From Patella vulgata (lineage: Eukaryota; Mollusca; Gastropoda; Patellidae): DNA of 64,000 nt. The notes beneath the pieces were generated by a model. It saw only the letters and a program-made list of their open reading frames with translations, made no database searches and was not told the DNA's origin. Each line of letters opens with the position of its first letter. Positions within the stretch are counted from its first letter, which is position 1. This document shows, one piece after another, positions 33,701 to 43,355 of this stretch. The position numbers and the translations under genes were made by a program. The stretch spans positions 92,948,730-93,012,729 of the forward strand of contig NC_065880.2 of NCBI RefSeq assembly GCF_932274485.2. The letters run 5' to 3'.

Positions 33701-33974
33701 CTGATATCTCGTAAACCGCTAACCGGAAGTGGCCGAAATTTTGGCTAGTTTGAGCTCTTAATACTCTTATTATAATCTGTAAGTTTCATTGCAATCGGTT
33801 GATAATTATGGTCTGTAGCCGTGCCACATGAAATGTGTGGTAACCTAATATCTCGGAAACCGTTAACCGGAAGTGGCCGAAAGCTAGTTTGAGATATTAA
33901 TACTCTTATTATAATCTGTAAGTTTCATTGAAATCGGTTGATAATTGTGGTCTGTAGCCGTGCCACATGAAATG
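30738..33974 (-). repeat. Right arm: about 22 monomers of 144 bp, inverted
   Basis: The same monomer in reverse, much more uniform. Three spacer variants alternate before TTATTATAATCTGTAAG: GAGATATTAATACTC, GAGCTCTTAATACTC and GAGATATTATTAATG. A rare-variant block at about 31600-31900 recurs at about 33320-33640, 1725 bp (about 12 monomers) away, and a related one 576 bp (4 monomers) away. Both point to recent multi-monomer duplication. Confidence 0.95.
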
Positions 33975-34048
33975 AGACTTGTCACATGTGGCAAATAGTC
34001 TCCGGATTGTCTTACCACATGTGGCAAATAGCCCCAGCCGATGATATT

Positions 34049-34175
34049 CCTCCTTTATATAACAGTTATACCTGGCGAACTTTTCTTGTAACGAATCTTT
34101 CTCTACGCACCAATGTGTTGAACAAGTCGTTTCTCTATTCACTAGGTGTTTTCGATAAACAATTATCTGGACCTC
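34049..34175 (+). repeat. Right flank of foldback element, homologous to 8411-8490
   Basis: GAACTTTTCTTGTAACGAAT, CTTTCTCTACGCACCA and GATAAACAATTAT continue the locus interrupted at 28112. Confidence 0.85.
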
Positions 34176-34353
34176 TTCCCTTAACAGCTTTGTAAATTAT
34201 TGTACGGAAAATTGATTTTAACGCAAGTAATAATAACGTGACTGGAAGCTTTTCCCCGACTAAACGGTATTATTAAACTATACACCATCTCTTGGTTATT
34301 TATAGCGAGCGTTGTTTTAGTGTTTTGGTCTATTGATGTAAAATAAAATGAAA

Positions 34354-34456
34354 TGAGAGAGAGGGAGAGAGGGAGAGAGAGAGAGAGAGAGAGAGAGGGG
34401 GAGAAATGGGGTTTAACGTCCACTCGACACAAACTAGGTTATTTCGGGATTAACAT
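34354..34456 (-). mobile_element. SINE-A 3' fragment
   Basis: GAGAGAGGGAGAGAG tail, then GGGGTTTAACGTCCACTCG to GGGATTAACATATG, where a SINE-B tail takes over. Confidence 0.82.
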
Positions 34457-34612
34457 ATGAAATGAAATGGGGTTTAATGGCTAATGATGACAGTGTGCTA
34501 TGAGAAAAATTTTGGCCGGACAGCGGCGCTACGGCTACTGTTATATCGAATTCCAACTGTCAAGGGATCTTTTACGTACACGCCAATGTGTACACGGGAC
34601 CTCGGTTTTTCG
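34457..34612 (-). mobile_element. SINE-B, 3' half
   Basis: AAATGAAATGGGGTTTAAT tail through TTTTACGTACACGCCAATG to CGGGACCTCGG, followed by (CT)n. Confidence 0.82.
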
Positions 34613-34659
34613 CCTGATCTCTCTCTCTCTCTCTGACTTGACGTTTTGACTAAAATAGC

Positions 34660-35240
34660 CCGGGTTCGATTCCAGGTATGTGTCGAGAAGAACTACCTCA
34701 ATCGTGGCCCCAAACTCTTTATACGTGCAGACGGATTGGTCTCTTTTTCTTCCCGTTCGATTCTGTCGGCCAACATCGAGATCGAACCCATGCCTCTTGG
34801 TTATTGAGCTACCGCGATGGTCACCGAGTCATCTGGGTCGAACCCGAGATCGAACCCGATTAACGCCAAGTTTACTGAGCCGACGAGATCGAACCTGGGG
34901 TGGCCTGTTTATTGAGCTAGGGTCATACACATCGAGCCACCAAGACCGAACCCTTGTTTTTAAACTAGTGCCATGTAGACTGTGTCACCGAGATCGGAAC
35001 CGGCGCCTACTGCTTATTGGGCTAGCATCATGTAGACTCTGCCACCGAGATCGGAACCGGGGCCTCCCGCTTATTGAACTAGCCCCATGAGATCGGCACC
35101 TGGGCTTCCAGCTTATTGGGCTAGCACCCTGTAGACTCTGCCACCGAGATCGGAACCGGGGCCTCTCGGTCATTGAGCTAGCATCATGTACACTGTGCCA
35201 CCGAGAACGGAAGCGGGGCCCACTGCTTATTGAGCTGGAG
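34660..35240. repeat. 57-bp degenerate repeat made of tRNA-like box pieces
   Basis: CACCGAGATCGGAACCGG recurs at 34986, 35043, 35142 and 35199, with spacing of 57 bp or a deleted multiple. More diverged units reach back to about 34750. On the minus strand each unit reads a B-box-like GGTTCCGATCTC and an A-box-like TAGCTCAATAAG. The plus-strand GGGTTCGATTCC at 34663 suggests the seed was a tRNA-headed SINE. The open frames at 34680-35090 (+) and 34985-35173 (-) come from the repeat. Confidence 0.8.
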
Positions 35241-35659
35241 CTGTTCTTACTGAGTCACTGTGATCTCAAGATGGTGGCTGTAGACTATAATCGCCATCTA
35301 TGTTTAAAATGTTACAGCTGTCTATCTAGCCACGAAGCAGGGTAGATTTAGAGCACAGTATTTATAAGTATAATTATAAGTATGAGAAAGCTTTATGGTG
35401 TTCTAATGTGTAGGAAGTGGTTATTACATGGCGGAAGGTCAAGGTCACTCAATACACGGGCGACAAAATCAATGTTAGCACCAATTACTGTCAATAAAAG
35501 TGAATTATCATCACGCTGATATCCGATTTGTAACACCATTACATAACACGGCTTGCCAGCTCGGAGAAATTAACTGATATGATACGATCGCTTTGATTTT
35601 GGATAAAAGCAAATAGTGTTCGATTTATAAACAGTATTTTATTTAAAGAACTGGGTTAA
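35241..35659. other. Unique DNA, nothing recognised
   Basis: No coding or repeat signal. Confidence 0.45.
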
Positions 35660-35925
35660 GAAATGAGGTTTAACGTTCACACGACACAAATTAGGTCATT
35701 TCGGGACTAACATATGGTTCAATTTTATTTCAATAATTCGCTTGCGCATAGAGGCCCTTAGCAGTGGGAGGAAACCGGAGGACCCGTAGAAAACCCACGA
35801 GATTGGACAGGCGACCCTACTCCTTTTCACGTACAACTGGGGAATCGAAACCACGCCAGTTGACTCAATGACATACCTTATTATACAACGCGCGCACGCG
35901 CTACCCCCCCCCCCCCCCCCCCCAA
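35660..35925 (-). mobile_element. SINE-A, tail lost, A box replaced by C run
   Basis: Starts AAGAAATGAGGTTTAACG without a GA tract. Central block and B box are present. The head ends at GCGCTA then a run of about 20 C. Confidence 0.88.
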
Positions 35926-36093
35926 CGCCACCAGCCGGAATTGAAGAAGGGACAAAGGTCTGTATCATCGGTGTCGTGTGTAACAGATACCAGTTATATA
36001 AGTATAATTAAAACATATTATAACTGAAGACCACACCCGGTTCAAAATGGCGTAGAGAATTATTTTATTAACCAACCTTTGTTGTTATGTTCT

Positions 36094-36373
36094 ATGGGGG
36101 GGGGATTGCCGAATGGTTAGCACGTGCGTGCTGTATCATACGGCCTGTCATTGAGTCAACTGGCGTGGTTTCGAATCCCCGGTTGTACGTGACAAGGAGT
36201 AGGGTCGCCTGTCCAACCTCGTAGGTTTTCTCCGAGTCCTCCGGTTTCCTCCCACTGCTAAAGACCCCTACGCGCAAGCGAATTATTGAAATAAAATTAA
36301 ACCATATGTTAGTCCCGAAATGACCTAGTTTGTGTCGAGTGGACGTTAAACCCCATTTCTCTCTCTCTCTCTA
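36094..36373 (+). mobile_element. SINE-A, full length
   Basis: A G run, then ATTGCCGAATGGTTAGC, with every block close to the family consensus and a (CT)n tail. Target duplication TTATGYTCT at 36085-36093 and 36374-36382, one mismatch. Confidence 0.93.
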
Positions 36374-36485
36374 TTATGCTCTCTGACATTCTGTCTAGTG
36401 ACGTATCTATAAACCATGATGTCTGGGTTTGTCTATTGTTCATATTAATTTGAAAATATTTCGCAATTTTATTTTCGTCTTAATT

Positions 36486-36796
36486 CTTTAGAGGACAATG
36501 TTGGTGTCTGTCCATGTTACAAATGTTATGGACCTGGTAAAACATACCACTTTGAACAGATCTTTAAAGGACAATGTTGGTGTCTGTCCATGTTACAAAT
36601 GTTATGGACCTGGTAAAACATACCACTTTGAACAGATCTTTAAAGGACAATGTTGGTGTCTGTCCATGTTACAAATGTTATGGACCTGGTAAAACATACC
36701 ACTTTGAACAGATCTTTAAAGGACAATGTTGGTGTCTGTCCATGTTACAAATGTTATGGACCTGGTAAAACATACCACTTTGAACAGATCTTTTCA
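36486..36796. repeat. 76-bp tandem repeat, 4 copies, of a transposon end
   Basis: The unit begins at the element terminus (TTTAAAGGACAATGTTGG) and runs through GGACCTGGTAAAACATACC to CTTTGAACAGATC. Starts are 76 bp apart and the four units are almost identical. Every internal unit therefore carries its own TTAAAGG end. Confidence 0.95.
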
Positions 36797-36993
36797 TATG
36801 ACAACTTTTCAACGTCAACGGAAATATACATGAGCTGAAAATCGACCGTGGATAACTCGTGTTTCCCTTTTATTGCGTCACTTCCTAATTTTTCAAATCT
36901 TTGGTACGAATAAACCACAGCAAACATTTCTATGTGTTAAAATTATATTTAGAATGTGTTTATCCCGGTCTATCACATATGCAACATTGTCCT
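36492..36993. mobile_element. K3 TTAA-type element with tandemly amplified left terminus
   Basis: The left end GAGGACAATGTTGG follows TTAG (a mutated TTAA, 36488-36491). The right end CAACATTGTCC is followed by TTAA (36994-36997). Internal blocks TGTTAAAATTATATTTAGAA and CTATCACATATG match both arms of 63313-63975. Unlike that copy, the left end is present four times in tandem. Confidence 0.82.
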
Positions 36994-37002
36994 TTAACTT
37001 TT

Positions 37003-37243
37003 TGGTGCGCGCTGTATCATAAGGTCTGCCATTGGGTCAACTGGCGTGATTTCGATTCCCCTGTTGTACGTTACAAGGAGTAGGGTCGCCTGTCCAACTT
37101 CGTGGGTTTTCTCCGGGTCATCCAGTTTACCTCCCACTGCTAAAGACCCGTACGCGCAAGCGAATTATTGTGTTAGTCTCCAAAATGACCCAGTTTGTGT
37201 CGAGTTGACGTTAAACCCCCTCTCTCTCTCTCTCTCTCTCTCC
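37003..37243 (+). mobile_element. SINE-A, A box truncated
   Basis: Starts at GGTGCGCGCTGTATC within 10 bp of the K3 right end. The CATATGTTAGTC segment is shortened. The tail is (CT)n then C-rich. Confidence 0.87.
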
Positions 37244-37344
37244 CCCCATCCCAAAGTCTTAGACCTTCATTCATGAAACTCTATCACGACCATAATCTCG
37301 AAGATAATCTATCATAATCTGTTATAATCATTCTTTCCTAAATA

Positions 37345-39129
37345 CACTGTTAGAAATTTTTGTAAAATTACAGTAGTACAGGTAGTTTTTGTACCTTAAT
37401 TATCGGTATGTTCACCACAATGTAGTAGTTTTACCAAGTCTGGCGTATTTTAACGGAGTTTCGTGTATGTTTACAGAGTTTCGTGTCTTTTTTTACAATA
37501 GACGGTGATGAAATCAAAGACACATTCAAAATCAGTAAAAATACATTCTTACATATGTAATATTTCCAAACTGAACTCAAAATAAACAAGCATGCATGTA
37601 ATTTTACAGATCTTACGTTTATTCACATTATTTTGTAAATTTACTTTTAGGTTAGAAATATAAATAAAATTACAGCAGTTCTCACTATAATAGTTAAAAA
37701 CTAGATAATGTAAAGGCAATATGCTCAAAATTTCTGTCAAATTGATCCACTCGGAACCGAGATATTAGAGACTGAATGTTAGGCCTAGCCTCGATCATCA
37801 TTACTTATTAAGTCAGTACGATAAAAAAAAACATAGTCTTGATTATCTATTTTTGAATTTAATCATTAATGAGCGTTGAGCCCCAGATCGGACTCAAATC
37901 CAGTGAAAATCCAACACATAAGATGGCATCCATGAGTTGATTATGGTCTTTTCATGTTAATAAATGTCTAATTCATAGTTTATAGAACATATCAGGCCTA
38001 AAGAAAGACCTGCAATAGGCAGATTTAGCTCTTGCATAATGTATGTTTAACTTATTGGTAGTTATCGTATTCGGTAAATTTATTGTCTCTTAGCAAGCAA
38101 TTTTAGAGATTTTACATTTACTCACATTATTTTGTAAACTTTCAGGTTAGAAATATAAGTAAATTTACAGCAATTAAATTTTTACCAAAAATGTTCGGAA
38201 TGTTTACCAAAAATGTTCGGAATGTTTACCAAAATGATGTATATTTACCAAGTTTCATTCTTTTTTACAATAAACTTTGATGAAACCAAAGGCACATTAA
38301 ACCCTGGTAAAAATACATGCGTAATATTTCAATATTGAAATGAAAATAGCAAAGCCAGTAGGTAATTTTACAGATTTACGTTTATTCACATTATTTTGTA
38401 AATTTACTTATTGGTAAATTTACTGTCTCTTATGTAAATTTACTGTCTCTTATTTTATTTTAGCAACGAACCATTCCTAATAATTATTTTCTTATAGTAT
38501 TCATTCTAATTTATTAACCATAATATGGACAATCACATTTTGTGAAATTTGGTATATTGCATGTTATATATATTTAATTTTCTTTATTTATACGATCTAA
38601 AACGTGTATTATTATTCATCGTACGTTGATCAGATTGTAAGTATGTTCATTAACGTATAAAAATAATGTTTTGACTTTCTTGTCATAGATTGTATTATCT
38701 CGTAACCAAGGTCAATTGAAGACGGTTAATTAAACCGATTGGCCAGTGTTAGCTTGACTGTCTCTAGAGCAGAGTTACAATGCCTGCAGTAGACAGTACC
38801 ACAAGCTTACATCTAAAATCCTGGAACGGAAGTTAAAATCATTGTGGGTTTTTTTAACATTTGTCTGTAATTTTTCATTTACTGCTTTTAGGTAAATTTA
38901 CATTGGGAAGTTTAAAAACAAACTTACTGTAACCGTTCATTTACTGTGTTACGGTGAATTTACAGTCCAAAGTTAAAAAACATTTACTGTTTTAAGGTAA
39001 ATTTACTCACAAAGTCAAATTACAGAAATTCTGTTATATTACAGCTGAATGTTTATTTACAGTTAATTTACTGGCAACTTTTGCTGCCAGTAATTTTCAT
39101 GTAAATTTACCAGATTTTTTCTAACAGTG
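37345..39129. mobile_element. CACTG-ended DNA element (CACTA/EnSpm- or Chapaev-like), non-coding
   Basis: Left end CACTGTTAGAAATTTTTG and right end AAAAAATCTAACAGTG-like complement (CACTGTTAGAAAAAATC on the minus strand). The flanking dinucleotide TA is on both sides. Many subterminal GTAAATTTAC-type repeats crowd both ends, as in CACTA elements. No transposase is visible in its 1.8 kb. A K2 MITE sits inside. The superfamily rests on the CACTG start and subterminal repeats only. Confidence 0.68.
37674..38046 (-). mobile_element. K2 MITE nested in the CACTG element
   Basis: On the minus strand it starts after TTAA (38047-38050) with ACATACATTATGCAAGAGC and continues with GCCTATTGCAGGTCTTTC. 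The inner end at about 37674 lacks the last 30 or so bp. Host sequence around TAGGTTAGAAATATAA lies on both sides of it (37650 and 38145). Confidence 0.72.
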
Positions 39130-39312
39130 TAGAATCTTTAGATGCTTACTTAATTAAAGCGAATAATTTTTTTTTTTGGTTCGTGTTATATAAGTGGTTA
39201 TGATTTACCAAACTGATGTTAATCAAGTGATAATCACAGGTGGGATTGGAATCTTTACCTTTTGACCAGGTGGTTAGATTAATAACAATTGTTATATCAG
39301 GAATTTATATAG
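39130..39312. other. Nothing recognised
   Basis: A short interval between the CACTG element and K1. Confidence 0.4.
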
Positions 39313-39316
39313 TTAA

Positions 39317-39800
39317 AGTAGCTAAGTCTCTAACTCAATATCATGCAAAATCGTCGACAGTGAAAACACGAATTATTTGTCAATTTAAATAAACATCGAT
39401 GTTGTGATCTTGCCGGGAAAAGATGGGCTTCTGATATCCAATATTAAAGACAAAATAACCATTTTACAATTGGTACATGAATCGTGTACCATAATGCGTT
39501 TCAGCACCATTTGTAATAAGGGACTCGAACAATGAGGCTAGGAATATTCCACAAGTCATGTCAAACGGTGACGCCAAGTTCTTTTCTGGAGAGCATGCGC
39601 AATAAATACTATTGGTGTAGACTAGAATAACCAAACGCTTTAGATTGAAATTCGACTGAGACTTCTGACTTATTTCGCCGAACATAACTGGTGAGACGTT
39701 AGAGTAAAAACAGAAACGACTGAATATAAATCTGTTGATATACATTCATATTACATTATTACAAGTGTTGCGACCCATTTGTGTCAATACGCGATTCCCA
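39317..39800 (-). mobile_element. K1 MITE, left end replaced
   Basis: TTAA (39313-39316) then AGTAGCTAAGTCTCTAACTC. Homology with 41425-41929 is close to about 39780, then changes to TGTCAATACGCGATTCCCAC, a variant terminus also found at about 40845. The open frame 39464-39745 lies inside and is not a gene. Confidence 0.78.
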
Positions 39801-39837
39801 CGTACTGGTTTTTGATTGGTTAGCTTATATATAATAA

Positions 39838-40235
39838 ATAAAATGTGGTTGAACGTTCTACTGTTCTGCTCCTATAAAATGAAATCAAATGAAATGGGGT
39901 TTAACGTCCTACTGTTCTACTCCGACTGGGCTAATGAAGACGGGTATACGCCATACAGTGTGAAATTTTGCCCGGATAGCGGCGCTACGCCCTAATGTTA
40001 TATCGAATTCCACCTGCCGAGGGATCTTTTACGTGCACGGATTTCTCGTCACATCCGAACAACTAGTCAGCTGTTTGTCAGGCCCTCCGTTCTGGACCAC
40101 TGACAAGGGGAAACTACACCGGAAAATCTCGATGAACTTTCTCGGAAGCGAACCCTCAACCAACATCGGGAGCGAACCCGCGACCTCCAGGCTAGCGAGC
40201 CGGCGTCCTACCCACTTATCCACCGGGGCTCCCCA
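39838..40235 (-). mobile_element. SINE-B, full length, doubled tail
   Basis: Begins with two successive 3' ends (ATAAAATGTGGTTGAACG, then AAATGGGGTTTAACG). It carries a duplicated CGAACCC...ACCAACATCGGGAGCG segment near the B box and ends CACCGGGGCTCCCC. Confidence 0.9.
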
Positions 40236-40371
40236 GCTTGGGATAAAGATAAAAGTGGTGGACGTTGTCCTGAAAGTAAAGTCTGCTTACTTTTTGTTTT
40301 ACCTTAAAATGGAAACATGTTACCACTTCTGAAATGCGATTTCTTTTTATAGTTTTCGGCCATCTGTTTGA

Positions 40372-40501
40372 AGGGGCTAAACTTCTACCTTAATATTTTC
40401 TATAAAATTACAAACACGATTCACTATTCATTATGGATCCATTGCCAACAACATTGATGTTGTTATCTTGCCGCGGAAATATGGAATCCTAATATCCAAT
40501 A

Positions 40502-40539
<38 letters not shown>

Positions 40540-40812
40540 TGGGTTTAACGTCCACTCGACACACACTAGGTCATTTCAACACTAATATATGGTTTAATTT
40601 TATTTCAATAATTCGCTTGCGCGTAGGGGTCTTTAGCAGTGGGAGGAAACCGGAGGACCCGGAGAAAACCCACGGGGCTGGACCAATATTTAAGACATTT
40701 CAAATGCAGTCCACGAGTCGTGTATTCTATTTGAAAATTGAATATAATTCACTTAATATACATTACCATTACATTAATATGTGCTTTTAGAACTATTTCC
40801 TGCATTTTAAGG
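40372..40812 (-). mobile_element. K1 MITE, diverged, interrupted by SINE-A
   Basis: TTGAAGGGGCTAAACTTC at the left, AACATTGATGTTGTTATCTT, then the SINE-A at 40509-40682, then TACATTACCATTACATTAAT. It ends near TTTTAAGG. Confidence 0.65.
40509..40682 (-). mobile_element. SINE-A nested in K1, 5'-truncated
   Basis: The (GA)n tail and the 3' two thirds, with the head missing. Exact 13-bp target duplication CCAATATTTAAGA at 40496-40508 and 40683-40695. The duplication surrounding a truncated copy shows that the truncation occurred during retroposition. Confidence 0.95.
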
Positions 40813-40981
40813 CTACAAGGATTAGACCTGTACGCCGTTTTAAGCGCGATTCCCACCCACTGCTATGGTTCGTATAAACTTTTAGCTTTAATTTTGCTAT
40901 GTCTATAGGAAATCACTGTATCCATTAACTATTTGCTGATCGGATTTTGTTTCCTATTACTCTCCTTGTACGTTGTCTAGA

Positions 40982-41375
40982 CGATATCCCGGTGAGTATT
41001 AATCTTGCTCAGTAACCAGGGATTCCCCGGGTTCGATCCCGGTCTTGGCTGAGAAACATCCTCGGGATTTTGGTAATCTGGGTTTCCCTTGTATATGGTG
41101 CATAGCGGATGGTTAGTAAGAAAACAAGGTCTATTAGTTGGGATGGAAAGAAACACCGATTCTCCGCGCATTACGTTAAAAATTCTCTAACTGTTGGATC
41201 CTTTGGATTGTATATAAATTCGTGGTCCTTTCGTGTTCTTCTTGGCCTCCGCGTAAATGACAACCTCGACAGTTGTAATTCGACGAATCGTAGGCTGAAA
41301 AGTCATATCGGGAGAATTTTGTCTCCGTAGCGTTGATTCAGAACAGTAGGTCATTAAATCCTATTTCTTTTCTGT
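40982..41375 (+). mobile_element. Diverged tRNA-headed SINE related to SINE-B
   Basis: B box CCGGGTTCGATCCCGG, then GGCTGAGAAACATCCTCGGG, GGGATGGAAAGAAACACCGA, GACAGTTGTAATTCGACG and CAGAACAGTAGGTCATTAAATC. The order of blocks is that of SINE-B, but identity is low and the head differs, so it is probably a separate subfamily. Confidence 0.65.
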
Positions 41376-41424
41376 GTTGGTCCGCTACCCAGAACCCGAG
41401 TTCACAAAACATTCTCAGACTTAA

Positions 41425-41929
41425 AGGAGCTAAATCGCTAATACTTGGGACATAGACATTGACAAAAATGGGTCGCAACACATATAATAATGTAATATGA
41501 ATGTATATAAACTGATTTACATTCAATCGTTTCTGTTTTTACTGTAATTTCTAATCAGTTATGTTCGGCGAAATACGCCAAAAGTCTCATGTGAATGGCA
41601 ATCTTTAGCGTCTGGTTTTTCCAGTCTACACCGAGGGTATTTATTGCGCATGCTCCCCAGATAAGAATATAGCGTCACCATTTGACATGACTTGTGGAAT
41701 ATGCCTAGCCCTGTTCTTTGAGTCCCATGTTCCAAATGGCGCTGAAACGCATTATGGTACACGATTCCTGTACCAATGGTAAAATGTTTATTTTGTCTTG
41801 AATATTGGATATCAGAAGCCCACCTTTTCCCTGTAAGATAACAAGACCAATGTTGATTTGAATTGACAAATAATTCGTGTTTTCAATGTCGAAGATTTTT
41901 GATGATATTGAGTTAGAGACTTAGCTACT
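41425..41929 (+). mobile_element. K1 MITE, complete reference copy
   Basis: 505 bp between TTAA at 41421-41424 and TTAA at 41930-41933. The ends AGGAGCTAAATCGCTAA and (minus strand) AGTAGCTAAGTCTCTAA form an imperfect inverted repeat. TTAA duplication with TTAAAGG ends is what Xenopus T2/Kolobok MITEs show. No coding sequence is present. Confidence 0.8.
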
Positions 41930-42105
41930 TTAAGTTAAGAATTTACTCAACTTTCAATCACTGTTTTTGAGACATATCTTTGATCCAGAAACACCAACTA
42001 CGTACATAGTTTCTTATTGATGTATTTGATATATTAAAACAAAAAAGGTTTTATAAAGGACTATAATAAAGTCAAAAAAGCGACCAATTTTGAGTATATT
42101 CTTAA

Positions 42106-42539
42106 AGGGACTATCTCGAATTGAACATTGAACAGAATCTCAAAAATAAAAGTCTGAGTACGCATGAATCACTGTGAACGTCAAAACCGCTTATCTGGAC
42201 ACGTAACCCTTTTAAGATTTCGGGTCAGTTTTTTCTTTTCGTTGGGTGACCTGATAATCGATCCCCGTTCCTTTAGAGGTCTATACATGAATGACCCATG
42301 TGCTGTACTTGATAACGAAAGGTAAATTTCACCTACATATTATTTTTATACAATAAAAGTCTAGTTTTATCCAGACATCGCACAACACAGCTTGGGACAC
42401 CGGCCTCCATTTCGAGATGAAAACGTATCACATATATTGAGTTAGTTGCTCGGCCCTTCGGTAGAGGATTGTAAGGGATTTCAACATTAACACAAAATTA
42501 AGCAGTTTTATTCTCCAAAATATTATCGGGATTGGCCCT
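42106..42539. mobile_element. K4 TTAA-flanked MITE-like element
   Basis: TTAA (42102-42105) AGGGACTATCTCGAATTG at the left. At the right GGGATTGGCCCT then TTAA (42540-42543), so the termini are AGGGACTATCTCG and AGGGCCAATCCCG. A single copy in the window; inverted-repeat identity is moderate. Confidence 0.55.
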
Positions 42540-42543
42540 TTAA

Positions 42544-43004
42544 GTGAAGTATGGGAATGCTTTGTGAACTCGGGATCAGATGTTAATTATAAAAACGGTA
42601 CAGTTTACCGAGATAATGATATTAACGGTATCATCCTATATAATATACATATAATCGTCTTATCCTGCTTAATCCGGATAATCTACCGTATCCATGACAA
42701 CCAGTGACAGGTGCCCGCTGTAGGTAATCAACAGGCGGAGATTATTGTAGAAAAATACCATCCAATATTACATAATTATTAATATAGCTTGTGTATTTAT
42801 TAATCATATTTTCAAAGACAGCTTCTTTTCCTTTCATAAATAAATTTTATTGACAACAGTTTCGTACCATGTGATTGATGTCAGTTTGAGTATGTACATT
42901 AATTAATTAATCACTATGGTTGTCGACACAGAAACTGAAGACCATATCATGGTGTTGATTACACTTTCCTTCATATGAGCAACATACAATAACCGCCACA
43001 ATTT
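42544..43004. other. Unique DNA, nothing recognised
   Basis: No coding or repeat signal. Confidence 0.4.
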
Positions 43005-43355
43005 GAAGCTGAACACCCTATAGTCTTGATTCTACGGTCTATAATTTACTATATAAAAAAAAACAAAGTTTGAATCTGTACACCCTATAGTCTTGATTAT
43101 ACGGTCTATAATTTAAATAACGTGTATTAAAAACAGTTTGAATCTGTACACCCTATAGTCTTGATTATACAGTCTTTAAATAACGCATTTTAAAAAAACA
43201 CAGTTTAAATCTGTCTACCCTATAGTCTTGATTGTACAGTCTATAATTTACTATATAAAAATCACAGTTTGAACCTGTCTACCCTATAGTCTTGATTGTA
43301 CAGTGTATTATTTACTATATAAAAAACACAGTTTGAATCTGTATTACCCTATAGG
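43005..43355. repeat. About 65-bp minisatellite, 6 copies
   Basis: The unit contains CAGTTTGAATCTGTACACCC, TATAGTCTTGATTATACGG and TCTATAATTTACTATATAAA. The array runs without a gap into the K2 element at 43352, whose first bases (CCCTATAGGC) match the unit. Part of the unit may therefore derive from K2. Confidence 0.9.

Larger units (their letters stand above)
28113..34039. mobile_element. Foldback-type transposon, 5.9-kb palindrome of 144-bp satellite monomers
   Basis: The outer 29 bp are inverted repeats with two mismatches (core CTATTTGCCACATGTGGTAA at the left, TTACCACATGTGGCAAATAG at the right, 34011-34039). They are flanked by an exact 9-bp duplication, GATGATATT, at 28104-28112 and 34040-34048. 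Between them lie two arrays of a 144-bp monomer in opposite orientation that meet at about 30737 with almost no spacer. There is no coding sequence. Large tandem-repeat termini plus a 9-bp duplication are the hallmarks of Drosophila FoldBack elements, which are linked to the MuDR/Mutator group. Related blocks at 8245-8490 give an insertion-free relative of the site. A transposase source is not in the window. Confidence 0.9.

Noticed and set aside
28163-33974. CRISPR-like appearance of regular repeats
   Set aside because: The whole 144-bp unit is conserved with no unique spacers, and the surroundings are clearly animal nuclear DNA.
39464-39745. 93-residue minus-strand frame
   Set aside because: Lies wholly inside a K1 MITE. 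The same sequence at 1-332 and 41425-41929 is not open in the same way.
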